Shown here: piece by piece, positions 35,127 to 42,815 of the stretch | Numbering within the stretch: position 1 is the stretch's first letter | Layout of the letters: the number at the start of each line of letters is the position of its first letter | Assembly (NCBI RefSeq): GCF_002198715.1 | Contig: NZ_MWLK01000008.1 | Span: 1 to 64,000 of the forward strand | Direction of reading: 5' to 3' | DNA from: Rhodomicrobium sp. R_RK_3 | GTDB lineage: Bacteria > Pseudomonadota > Alphaproteobacteria > Rhizobiales > Rhodomicrobiaceae | Length of the DNA stretch: 64,000 bases | Notes under the pieces: generated by a model | Seen by the model: only the letters and a program-made list of their open reading frames with translations | What the model was told of the DNA's origin: nothing | Database searches by the model: none | Translations under genes and position numbers: made by a program

Positions 35127-37616
35127 TCAGCCGCCTTGCCATTCCCCGGCCACCCAGCTCGTGGGCGGCAGGCCCGCCTGCTTCCGGCGCCACGCCTGGA
35201 GCAGAAAGTGTTGAAACTCGTCGAAGCCCGCCTGGTTCTCGATATAAAGCGAGGCCTTCTCCGTGAGCTCGGCCGATTTGGCACGTCTCCAGTCCTTGTC
35301 CGTCGCAAGCTTCACCGCGATGGCGATATAGTCGTCGGCGCCGCCGGCGGTGAGGCCGGTAATGCCCAGATATTGGTAAATCGCCGCCGTCCATCGCCCG
35401 AACGGGATGTCGGCGGGCAGCGTCACGATCGGCACGCCGAGCATGATGCCGTCGAAGCTCGACGACATGCCGCAGATCGGAAAGGAATCGATGCAGCAAT
35501 CCGCCGCGAGCAAGAGCGCGTGCGCATCGTCCTTCTCCAGGCTATTGACGAAAATCACCCTCTCGTAGTGGCGGCCGAGTTTTTCTCTCAGCCTTGCCTT
35601 CAGCAACTGCGCCGGCGATTGGTCGCCGCGCAAGAAGACCAGCCTGCCGCCAGGATCCGTTTCGAGAAGTTTCAGCAAGATCTCATCCATCTGCGGATGG
35701 ATTTTCGGCGTCGTATTGGCGCAGACATAGACGCGCTCATCCGGCGTCAGACCCAGCAGGCGACGCCGAATATCCCGGCCGGCCTCGCCGGCGCTTGCCG
35801 AGGGGTCGCGCAAGGGGGTTTTTTCGATCCAATAAGGCGGGCGTTGCAACAGCGAGACCGGCGTCTTGTAGAAATCCCGATAGTTTTCCGGCTCGGCCAA
35901 TTGCCATGAGATGTAATAATCGCTGTTCTTGATGCCATCCGGCCAGTTCGGCTCCAGCAACACCATATGCAGGTGCGCGAGTCTGGCCATGAGCGGGAAG
36001 AAGATCTGCGGCACACAGGGGCCAGAGATCAACATATCCAGTTTCTGCTTGGCGATGGTGGCGATTGCCGCGTAGGCATCGCGGTCGGAATATTCCACCG
36101 TCTTGCCCGAGCGCGCAATCCACTCATTTGCGGTCGGCGATTGCCCGCTTGGCCCCGCGCGCAGAAACACCGTCTCGAAGCGGCGCTTGTCCAGGCGGTC
36201 CATCAGACCCGACATCATCGGCATCGAGTCCAGAACGGTAAAGCCGACGCGGATCTTGCTTCGCGCGATCCGCCGCAAGCTGATGCGGCGGCGAATATGG
36301 GGGGCGGTGTAGTCCAGCCTCGGCCAAAGCTTGAAGGCAAGCTGCTCGAAGGCGGCCATGGTCTGCCCGTGCCGTCTCGGCTGGACGATGAATAAGAGGC
36401 TCGTCCAAATCGCCCAATAGGGTCCGAAATCGGCAATGGGTTCGGACATGCTCATCGGCTGCCGGGCGAAGGCTTGCGCATCGTTCGCGAACTGGCTGAC
36501 CGCGTGGTCAGGATCGAACTCATGGTGCGGCGCCAGCACCAATGTCAGCTTGTAGATCAGCGTCAGTAAGTACTTTGCCGATTGATCCTGCTGGCCCCAA
36601 TCCAGGGAATAAAGCAGCAGGAACAGCTTTGCGGTGAATTGGGCCTCGAGCCCGAGCAGCCGGCTCAGGAAGATCCAGCGCTTTGCCTGTTCGAGCGACG
36701 GGCTGCTGTCGCGCAATGCCGCCAGGAACTCATCCTGCAAGACCGGGAAAGCGGCGCCGCCGCAGTTGATTTCGGCGTCTTTGAATTTGACCATGAAGGC
36801 CTCGGGCTTGTTGAGCCTCAAGGCGTTGCGGTAGAAATCGAGGACGAAATCCGGCTTATCCGGCTCGGTTTCGCGCATTATACCCGTCACGCTCAGATAA
36901 TGATCGAAGGCGAGCTGCGCGTAGCAGCAGTCCTTGAGCACGGATTTGAGGTGTTCCGACTCCGGAAACGCGGCCAGCCCGAGGCTCAGTTTTTTGAAGC
37001 CCGATTCGACTTGGCCGAGCCGGATGTCCGACACGCCGCCATACACATAGTCGTCGAGATCGACGGGGGCACGCCTTGAAAGCTGCCGATGGATCTGGCT
37101 GGATATATCGACCTTGCCCGCATGTTCCATCAGGTCGGCGAGGCGCCAGAGCTTCACGACATCCCCGGCAAAATTCCTGTCGACCGTTTCCGCCGTCAGC
37201 CGGACGGGGGCGTTTTTCAGGTGGCGCTCGTTTCGGTCCGGGGGCGCCGTCAGAATGCGGATCGCGGCCAGCGTCTCGCGAAGTTGCGTCTTCGCGGGGT
37301 CGATGAAATCGAGAACACGCGCGAGTTGTTCACGGTCGCAGCAAATGCGCAGATAGTCGGCCAGCAGCCTTTGCGAGTCGGGGTGCTCATCGAGGCCCGC
37401 TTCCAGGGTCGACAGGGCCTGCTCGAGCTCATTACAGCGATGATGCGCGAGGGCCAGTTGCGAGATGCGCTCCGCCTGCTTCCATCGCAGCCACTTATTG
37501 TATCTCAGGTTCGGCCCGCGCAGGACGCCTTCCAGGGCTTTGCGTTTCCTCTCGGCCCAAAACTGGGATGTGGACTTGAGGAGCGAGGCGGTCATCCGTC
37601 GTGCTTTGCGCCGCAT
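35127..37616 (-). CDS. Large GT41-like (OGT/SPINDLY-related) glycosyltransferase with helical-repeat N-terminus
   Basis: 829 residues. Residues about 45-400 are helical and TPR-like (ISQLALAHHRCNELEQAL, STLEAGLDEHPDSQRLLADY). From about 455 a two-lobed GT-B region follows: KIRVGFTVLDSMPMMSGL, LDMLISGPCVPQIFFPLMAR, VYVCANTTPKIHPQMDEILL, RLVFLRGDQSPAQLLKARLR and IDSFPICGMSSSFDGIMLGV followed by PIVTLPAD. The last block is the nucleotide-sugar-binding region of the OGT/SPY/HMW1C family. The His expected in the first lobe (SPDFRxH in OGT) is not seen, so it is divergent. It is last in an operon making UDP-N-acetyl-L-fucosamine, which suggests that sugar as donor (inference). A start at 37595 is also possible. 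Confidence 0.78.
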   Translation of the reverse strand: MRRKARRMTASLLKSTSQFWAERKRKALEGVLRGPNLRYNKWLRWKQAERISQLALAHHRCNELEQALSTLEAGLDEHPDSQRLLADYLRICCDREQLARVLDFIDPAKTQLRETLAAIRILTAPPDRNERHLKNAPVRLTAETVDRNFAGDVVKLWRLADLMEHAGKVDISSQIHRQLSRRAPVDLDDYVYGGVSDIRLGQVESGFKKLSLGLAAFPESEHLKSVLKDCCYAQLAFDHYLSVTGIMRETEPDKPDFVLDFYRNALRLNKPEAFMVKFKDAEINCGGAAFPVLQDEFLAALRDSSPSLEQAKRWIFLSRLLGLEAQFTAKLFLLLYSLDWGQQDQSAKYLLTLIYKLTLVLAPHHEFDPDHAVSQFANDAQAFARQPMSMSEPIADFGPYWAIWTSLLFIVQPRRHGQTMAAFEQLAFKLWPRLDYTAPHIRRRISLRRIARSKIRVGFTVLDSMPMMSGLMDRLDKRRFETVFLRAGPSGQSPTANEWIARSGKTVEYSDRDAYAAIATIAKQKLDMLISGPCVPQIFFPLMARLAHLHMVLLEPNWPDGIKNSDYYISWQLAEPENYRDFYKTPVSLLQRPPYWIEKTPLRDPSASAGEAGRDIRRRLLGLTPDERVYVCANTTPKIHPQMDEILLKLLETDPGGRLVFLRGDQSPAQLLKARLREKLGRHYERVIFVNSLEKDDAHALLLAADCCIDSFPICGMSSSFDGIMLGVPIVTLPADIPFGRWTAAIYQYLGITGLTAGGADDYIAIAVKLATDKDWRRAKSAELTEKASLYIENQAGFDEFQHFLLQAWRRKQAGLPPTSWVAGEWQGG

Positions 37617-37673
37617 GTCGTGTCCTGATCGCCGAATGGCGTGTTGTCGAGCGGAGCGCGGCGGCGCACCGCC

Positions 37674-38801
37674 TCAATATTTCTTCCAGACGACGCGGTT
37701 CACATAATCGGTGTAGCTGTGAATGATCCTGACGATCTTTTCGGAGACGTCGGGCCGGCTGTAATCGTCCGCGAGACGCCCCCCGCCGCGCGGCTGCGCC
37801 GCAAGCAGGCTCAGGCCCTGCCGGACCCGCTCGGCGGACAGCCCGACCATCGTCACGGCGGCTTCCTCCATGGCTTCGGGCCGCTCATGCGCCTCCCGCA
37901 GATTGAGGGCCGGAAAGCCAAGGATCGACGCTTCTTCGCTGATGGTGCCGCTATCGGACAGCACGGCCTTGGCGGACATTTGCAGCCTGACATAGTCGAG
38001 GAAGCCGAGCGGCTTCAGCAGACGGATGTTCGGATGGAATTTCGCGCCCGTCGCGGCGATCCGCTGCTGCGTGCGGGGATGGGTGGAGACGATCACCGGC
38101 AGGCCGTGCTCCGCGGCGACCATGTTGATAACCGAGACCAGCCGGGCGAAATTGTCGTCGGCCTCGACATTCTCTTCCCGGTGCGCGCTGACGACGAAAT
38201 AGCGCCCGGGCTGCAAATCCAGCCGCTGGACGATCTCGGAGGTCTCGATGCGCGGCCTGTAATGCTGCAGGACCTCGAACATCGGGCTGCCGGTCTTGAT
38301 GATGTGATCGGGCGGCAGCCCTTCGCGCAGCAGGTATTCGCGCGCGATGCCGCTATAGGGCAGATGGATGTCGGCGGTGTGGTCGACGATCCGGCGGTTG
38401 GTCTCCTCGGGGACGCGCGGATCGAAACAGCGGTTGCCCGCCTCCATGTGGAAGATCGGCACCTTATGCCGCTTGGCGGCGATCACGGACAGGCAGCTAT
38501 TGGTGTCACCCAGGACCAGAAACGCCTCCGGCCGAACCGCCGCGAGCAGCCGGTCCACCGCGATGATGATGCTGCCGATCGTATGGGCGGCGCTGCCGCT
38601 TCCCGCCGCGCAGTCCAGCACATAATCGGGCTTGCGGATGTCCAGCTCGTCGAAGAACACCTGGTTGAGCTCGTAGTCGAAATTCTGTCCGGTGTGGACC
38701 AGGGTGAGGTCGCAGCTCGCGTCGAGCGCCGCCAGCACGCGCGACAGGCGGATGAGCTCGGGCCGGGTGCCAACCACGGACATGACTTTGAGTTTTGTCA
38801 T
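37674..38801 (-). CDS. UDP-N-acetylglucosamine 2-epimerase family, CapG/WbjD/FnlC type
   Basis: 375 residues. In the UDP-L-FucNAc pathway this enzyme inverts C2 of UDP-2-acetamido-2,6-dideoxy-L-talose to give UDP-N-acetyl-L-fucosamine. Motifs of the WecB fold are VMSVVGTRPELIRLSRVL, LVLGDTNSCL, HMEAGNRCFDPRVPEETNRR, VVSAHREENVE and LSDSGTISEEASILGFPALN. Assignment to the CapG branch rather than plain WecB rests on its position directly after capF-like and capE-like genes and on the RPEA sequence after the last motif. The symbol differs among species (capG, wbjD, fnlC), so none is given. Confidence 0.88.
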   Translation of the reverse strand: MTKLKVMSVVGTRPELIRLSRVLAALDASCDLTLVHTGQNFDYELNQVFFDELDIRKPDYVLDCAAGSGSAAHTIGSIIIAVDRLLAAVRPEAFLVLGDTNSCLSVIAAKRHKVPIFHMEAGNRCFDPRVPEETNRRIVDHTADIHLPYSGIAREYLLREGLPPDHIIKTGSPMFEVLQHYRPRIETSEIVQRLDLQPGRYFVVSAHREENVEADDNFARLVSVINMVAAEHGLPVIVSTHPRTQQRIAATGAKFHPNIRLLKPLGFLDYVRLQMSAKAVLSDSGTISEEASILGFPALNLREAHERPEAMEEAAVTMVGLSAERVRQGLSLLAAQPRGGGRLADDYSRPDVSEKIVRIIHSYTDYVNRVVWKKY

Positions 38802-38817
38802 CGGTTTTGCCGCCCGC

Positions 38818-39945
38818 CTACAGCGCGAACGCGTAAGTGTCGGGCCTGGCGCGATCGAAAACCTCGTTCGCCCAGAGCAGGACGATCATCTCGCATTCGC
38901 CGATATTGGTGATGTCATGCGCCCAGCCCGGCGGCGTCTCGACGATTTCGGATGTCTCGCCGCTGGTGTGCAGTTCGCAGGTTTCGCCGGTCTGCATATG
39001 ACGGAACTTGAATCGCGCCCGGCCCTTGATGACGAGGAATTTTTCCGTCTTGCTGTGGTGGTAATGGCCGCCGCGCGTGGCCCCCGGGAAGGCGGAGAAA
39101 TAGGAGAATTGACCGCTGTCGCGCGTTTTCAGCATTTCGACGAATGCGCCGCGCGCATCCTTGTGCTGCGGCACGGCATAGGCGAATGATGCCGGCGGAA
39201 GATAGCTGACATAGGTCGCATAAAGCGCGCGGGCGAACCCCGAGCCGACCGCCTCCGTCGTCAGCGTGGCGCGGCTCGCCTTGAAACTCCGGATCAGCGC
39301 CGCGACGGCCCCGACGGTCGTCTCATATTGCGGGGCGACCGTCTCGTACCCTTCGGCGTTTTCGGAAGGGGTCGCCCCATCCATCAACTGGATGAAACGC
39401 CCGATCACGTCGTCGACATGGACGAGGGATAAAGCGGCGTCGGCGTCGCGAATGTCGATCGGCAGATCGCGGGCGATGTTGCTGCAGAAGGTCGCGACGA
39501 CGGAATTATAATCCGGGCGCCCCCATTTTCCGAAGACGTTGGGCAGGCGGAAGACGTGGACGGGCACGCCGTGGCTTTGCCTGACCGCGAAGGCGGCCTG
39601 TTCCGCCGCCCGCTTGCTGCGTCCGTAGGGCGTGTCCCCGCCGGCCTGGATCGACGACGCCAGCAGGATGGGGATCCTGCGCCGCGAGGTCTCCGCGATC
39701 GTGCGCGCCGCATGGCACACCGCCCGGGTCAGGTCACGGTTGCCGGAAGCGAATTCCGACGCCGCCTTCGGCCGATTGACGCCGGCCAGATGGAAGACGA
39801 AATCCACCTCGCGCATCAGCTCCGGCAATCGCGCCGCATCGTCCCGCCGGTCGAAGCGCAGCAGCTCGACATCGGCCCGCTCGGCCAGAACCAGCAGGAG
39901 ATTTTTGGCGATGAAACCGCCGCTGCCGGTGACCAGCACTCTCAT
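38818..39945 (-). CDS. CapF/WbjC/FnlB-type reductase: NAD(P) epimerase domain fused to cupin
   Basis: 375 residues, very close to CapF (about 370). In the pathway it epimerises C3 and reduces C4 of the keto intermediate to UDP-2-acetamido-2,6-dideoxy-L-talose. The N-terminal Rossmann domain has MRVLVTGSGGFIAKNLLL and the catalytic SIQAGGDTPYGRSKRAAE (Tyr-x3-Lys). The C-terminal ~110 residues are a cupin with metal-binding GGHYHHSKTEKFLVIKGRAR and ETPPGWAHDITN. Its start overlaps the capE-type stop (ATGA) and its stop is 16 bases before the capG-type start. Confidence 0.92.
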   Translation of the reverse strand: MRVLVTGSGGFIAKNLLLVLAERADVELLRFDRRDDAARLPELMREVDFVFHLAGVNRPKAASEFASGNRDLTRAVCHAARTIAETSRRRIPILLASSIQAGGDTPYGRSKRAAEQAAFAVRQSHGVPVHVFRLPNVFGKWGRPDYNSVVATFCSNIARDLPIDIRDADAALSLVHVDDVIGRFIQLMDGATPSENAEGYETVAPQYETTVGAVAALIRSFKASRATLTTEAVGSGFARALYATYVSYLPPASFAYAVPQHKDARGAFVEMLKTRDSGQFSYFSAFPGATRGGHYHHSKTEKFLVIKGRARFKFRHMQTGETCELHTSGETSEIVETPPGWAHDITNIGECEMIVLLWANEVFDRARPDTYAFAL

Positions 39946-41012
39946 CGCTCATCCTCGGCGAAGGCGGGCTCGCCCCGGGCGACCGTCTTCATCAGGTTCA
40001 ATCTCGACAGGAGCGCCTTCATCCCTTCGACATCGAGCCGCGCCGTGTTGGAGGAATTATAATCCTCCTGGTGCAAGGCAAGCGTGATGCGGGGCTTTCC
40101 CTGCTCGACGAATTTTGTGTAGTTCAGGTCGCGCCCATCCGGCGGCACGCGAAAATAATCGCCCCTGTCCTCGGCGCAGGCGCACTCCTCCCTCGACAGC
40201 AGCGATTCATTCAGCTTCTCGCCATGCCGGCTGCCGAGAATGGTGATCGGGTGGCCACGCCGGTCCATCAGTTCCAGGATGGCCGTCGCCAGGGTCTCGA
40301 CTGTCGCCGCCGGCGCCTTCTGCACGAAAATGTCGCCATTGGAGCCGTTCTTGAATGCGTACAGGACCAGATCGATGGAGTCCTCCAAGGTCATCATGAA
40401 CCGGGTCATGGCCGGATCCGTAATGGTGATCGGAATTCCGTCCAGCACCTGCCGCACGAATAAGGGGATGACCGAGCCCCGCGACCCCATCACATTGCCG
40501 TAGCGGGTGCCGCAGATGATGGTGCCGCTGTCGTCCAGGCTGCGGCTGGCGGCGACCATCACCTTCTCCATCATCGCCTTGCTGGTGCCCATGGCGTTGA
40601 TCGGATAGACGGCCTTGTCGGTGCTCAGGCACACGACCCGCTTCACGCCGCTCGCGATGGCGACGTTCAAGACGTTCTCGCCGCCCAGCACATTGGTCCG
40701 GACGGCCTGCATCGGGTGGAATTCGCAAGACGGAACCTGTTTCAGCGCCGCCGCGTGGAAGACGAAATCGACGCCGCGCATCACCTGCACCAGGCTTGGC
40801 TCGTGGCAGACATCGCCGATATAGAATTTGAGCTTGGCGCTGCCATAGTGCTTGCGCATGTCGTCTTGTTTTTTCTCGTCGCGGCTGAAGATGCGGATTT
40901 CCCGGATGCCCGAGTTCAGGAAGCGCCTCAGCACCGCATTGCCGAAAGATCCCGTGCCGCCGGTGATCAGCAATGTCTTGTTGTTGAACATGAGGTCCCC
41001 GAAGGCGGACAT
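39942..41012 (-). CDS. CapE/WbjB/FnlA-type UDP-GlcNAc 4,6-dehydratase/5-epimerase
   Basis: 356 residues. First step from UDP-GlcNAc: 4,6-dehydration with C5 epimerisation. A short-chain-dehydrogenase-type fold with TLLITGGTGSFGNAVLRRFL, FVFHAAALKQVPSCEFHPMQ, the region LSTDKAVYPINAMGTSKAMM (family pattern Met-x3-Lys replaces Tyr-x3-Lys, as in CapE/FlaA1) and ICGTRYGNVMGSRGSVIPLF. Start 41012 has AGGA upstream; ATG 40991 has GGGGA upstream and is nearly as good. It is the first gene of the operon and its promoter must lie in the 41013-41698 gap. Confidence 0.92.
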   Translation of the reverse strand: MSAFGDLMFNNKTLLITGGTGSFGNAVLRRFLNSGIREIRIFSRDEKKQDDMRKHYGSAKLKFYIGDVCHEPSLVQVMRGVDFVFHAAALKQVPSCEFHPMQAVRTNVLGGENVLNVAIASGVKRVVCLSTDKAVYPINAMGTSKAMMEKVMVAASRSLDDSGTIICGTRYGNVMGSRGSVIPLFVRQVLDGIPITITDPAMTRFMMTLEDSIDLVLYAFKNGSNGDIFVQKAPAATVETLATAILELMDRRGHPITILGSRHGEKLNESLLSREECACAEDRGDYFRVPPDGRDLNYTKFVEQGKPRITLALHQEDYNSSNTARLDVEGMKALLSRLNLMKTVARGEPAFAEDER

Positions 41013-41698
41013 GGCGATCCTGCAAAGCGGCGTCGGCTGCGGGGAATGGCGCCGGATTTCGCACAGCCTTGAATTGCGATAAGATCGCTAGCTTGCGCCA
41101 ACCGGGTGGATTTGCCGGTCTCCACAGCGTAGCCGCGCAGGGCGGGCGGCCGCACTCGGCAAACGGCCGACATCGCGACGGCGAGCGGGCGTCCGCGAGG
41201 CGAATCCCCGGCGCATTTCAATTGATTCTTAATCGTTCCTGAACGCATGAGTCGCCAATGCGCGGATTATCTGCGACCATGCTGCACTGCACCATGGGGA
41301 AGGATGGCGCAATAAGCTCAAATGATACCAAAGAGTTAACCCTGCAACCTCAAGCGTGAAATGCAGACACCGGACTTTCCGTAATGCGGCATGACAAGCA
41401 TTTCGCCAGTACCCATCTGCGCCATTTCGACGCATTTTGGACAGAATGTGCAGTGCAACCGACAATATAGCTACGTTAGATTTTTTCTCTGCTGTCTATC
41501 GACAATATTACGCCTGCCTGACTTCAATTTAAACGATGCAAGTATCCTCAAACTCGACATCGAATTTTGCTTGCTTTTTTACGGCCTTTTTACAGACGAT
41601 TATGTTAAGTCCCTGAGACTGTGCGCGCCCTCTTTTGGGAACTTTTTTGCTCTATCTAATGTTTGTGTGAGGTTCGTTGCCACGATGGATGACACCAA
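41013..41698. promoter_or_regulatory. Divergent promoter region, markedly AT-rich in its right half
   Basis: 686 bases between the divergently transcribed capE-type and GT4 genes. From about 41230 the base composition drops to roughly A+T parity or below, unlike the GC-rich neighbours, with poly-T runs near 41481, 41575, 41590 and 41643. CGACAATAT occurs twice, at 41460 and 41500, exactly 40 bases apart. A 103-residue open frame here (41391-41702) has no protein-like pattern. Two divergent promoters are expected; silencing by an H-NS/MucR-type protein is possible (inference). Confidence 0.55.
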
Positions 41699-42805
41699 AT
41701 GAAAATAGCCCAGATTTCGCCTTTGATCGAAAGCGTCCCGCCCCGTTACTACGGCGGCACGGAGCGGATCGTTTCCTATTTGACGGAAGAGCTGGTGCGG
41801 ATGGGGCATGACGTGACGTTGTTCGCCAGCGGTGATTCAACCACCGCCGCCGAGCTCGTCAGTTGCGCCGGCATGGCCTTGCGGCTGGACCCGGCCGTCA
41901 AGGAGCAGATCCCTTATTACATGCTGATGCTCGATCGCGTCCGCCGCATGGCCGACGAGTTCGACATCCTGCATTTCCATATCGATTATTTTCAGTTCCC
42001 GCTGTTCAACCAACTGGCCGGGCGCACCGTCACCACGCTGCACGGACGTCAGGACATTCCTGACCTGAAGATGCTGTACACCGCATTCCCCGACATGCCG
42101 CTGGTCTCGATCTCGGACAGCCAGCGCCGTCCGGTCTCCAACGCCAATTTCGCCGGCACGGTGTATCACGGATTGCCGCACGAGCTTTTGAAGCCCAATC
42201 TGTCGGAGACGGGCGATTATGTGGCCTTTCTCGGCAGAATCTCGCCAGAGAAGCGCCCTGACCGCGCCATCCGCATCGCTCTGGCAGCGGGCATTCCGCT
42301 GAAGATCGCAGCAAAAGTCGACAAGGCCGACCAGGAATATTTCGACGAGCTGATCAAGCCGATGCTCGACCAGCCGGGCGTCGAATTCATCGGCGAGATC
42401 AATGAGCGTCAAAAGACCGCGTTTCTTGGCAATGCTCGCGCGCTATTGTTCCCCATCGATTGGCCCGAGCCTTTCGGTCTGGTGATGATCGAGGCGATGG
42501 CTTGCGGCACTCCGGTTCTGGCGTTCAGGAACGGTTCAGTTCCGGAGATTATAGATGATGGACTATCTGGTTACATCGTCGATACCGAGGAAGAAGCGGT
42601 CAGCGTTCTGCAGCGCACCGTAGTTCTCGACCGCCGCCGTGTGCGCCGCCGGTTCGAGGAACGGTTCTCCGCGTCGCGGATGGCTGCGGATTACGTCACG
42701 GTCTACGAACGGATGCTGGAGCAGGCGCAGATGCCCGCCAGCCGGCGCCCGGCGGCAAGAGACAGTGTGCTGTCTTCCCGGAGAGACCAAAAAAGCATGA
42801 ATTGA
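41699..42805 (+). CDS. Glycosyltransferase family 4 protein
   Basis: 368 residues with a GT-B fold. The N-terminal acceptor lobe opens MKIAQISPLIESVPPRYYGG-TERIVSYLTEEL with HDVTLFASGDS. The C-terminal donor lobe has DYVAFLGRISPEKRPDRAIR, VEFIGEINERQKTAFLGNAR and the retaining-GT4 E-x7-E motif in EPFGLVMIEAMACGTPVLAF. The donor and acceptor are unknown. It is followed 10 bases later by a glycogen-debranching-type glucosidase gene, so the two probably act on the same alpha-glucan or glucoside. The start lies in the AT-rich divergent promoter region. Confidence 0.88.
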   Translation: MKIAQISPLIESVPPRYYGGTERIVSYLTEELVRMGHDVTLFASGDSTTAAELVSCAGMALRLDPAVKEQIPYYMLMLDRVRRMADEFDILHFHIDYFQFPLFNQLAGRTVTTLHGRQDIPDLKMLYTAFPDMPLVSISDSQRRPVSNANFAGTVYHGLPHELLKPNLSETGDYVAFLGRISPEKRPDRAIRIALAAGIPLKIAAKVDKADQEYFDELIKPMLDQPGVEFIGEINERQKTAFLGNARALLFPIDWPEPFGLVMIEAMACGTPVLAFRNGSVPEIIDDGLSGYIVDTEEEAVSVLQRTVVLDRRRVRRRFEERFSASRMAADYVTVYERMLEQAQMPASRRPAARDSVLSSRRDQKSMN

Positions 42806-42815
42806 TTGGAGTGCC

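Noticed and set aside
41391-41702. 103-codon frame in the AT-rich gap upstream of the GT4 gene
   Set aside because: No ribosome-binding site, no family features, and it overlaps the GT4 start; better explained as promoter DNA.
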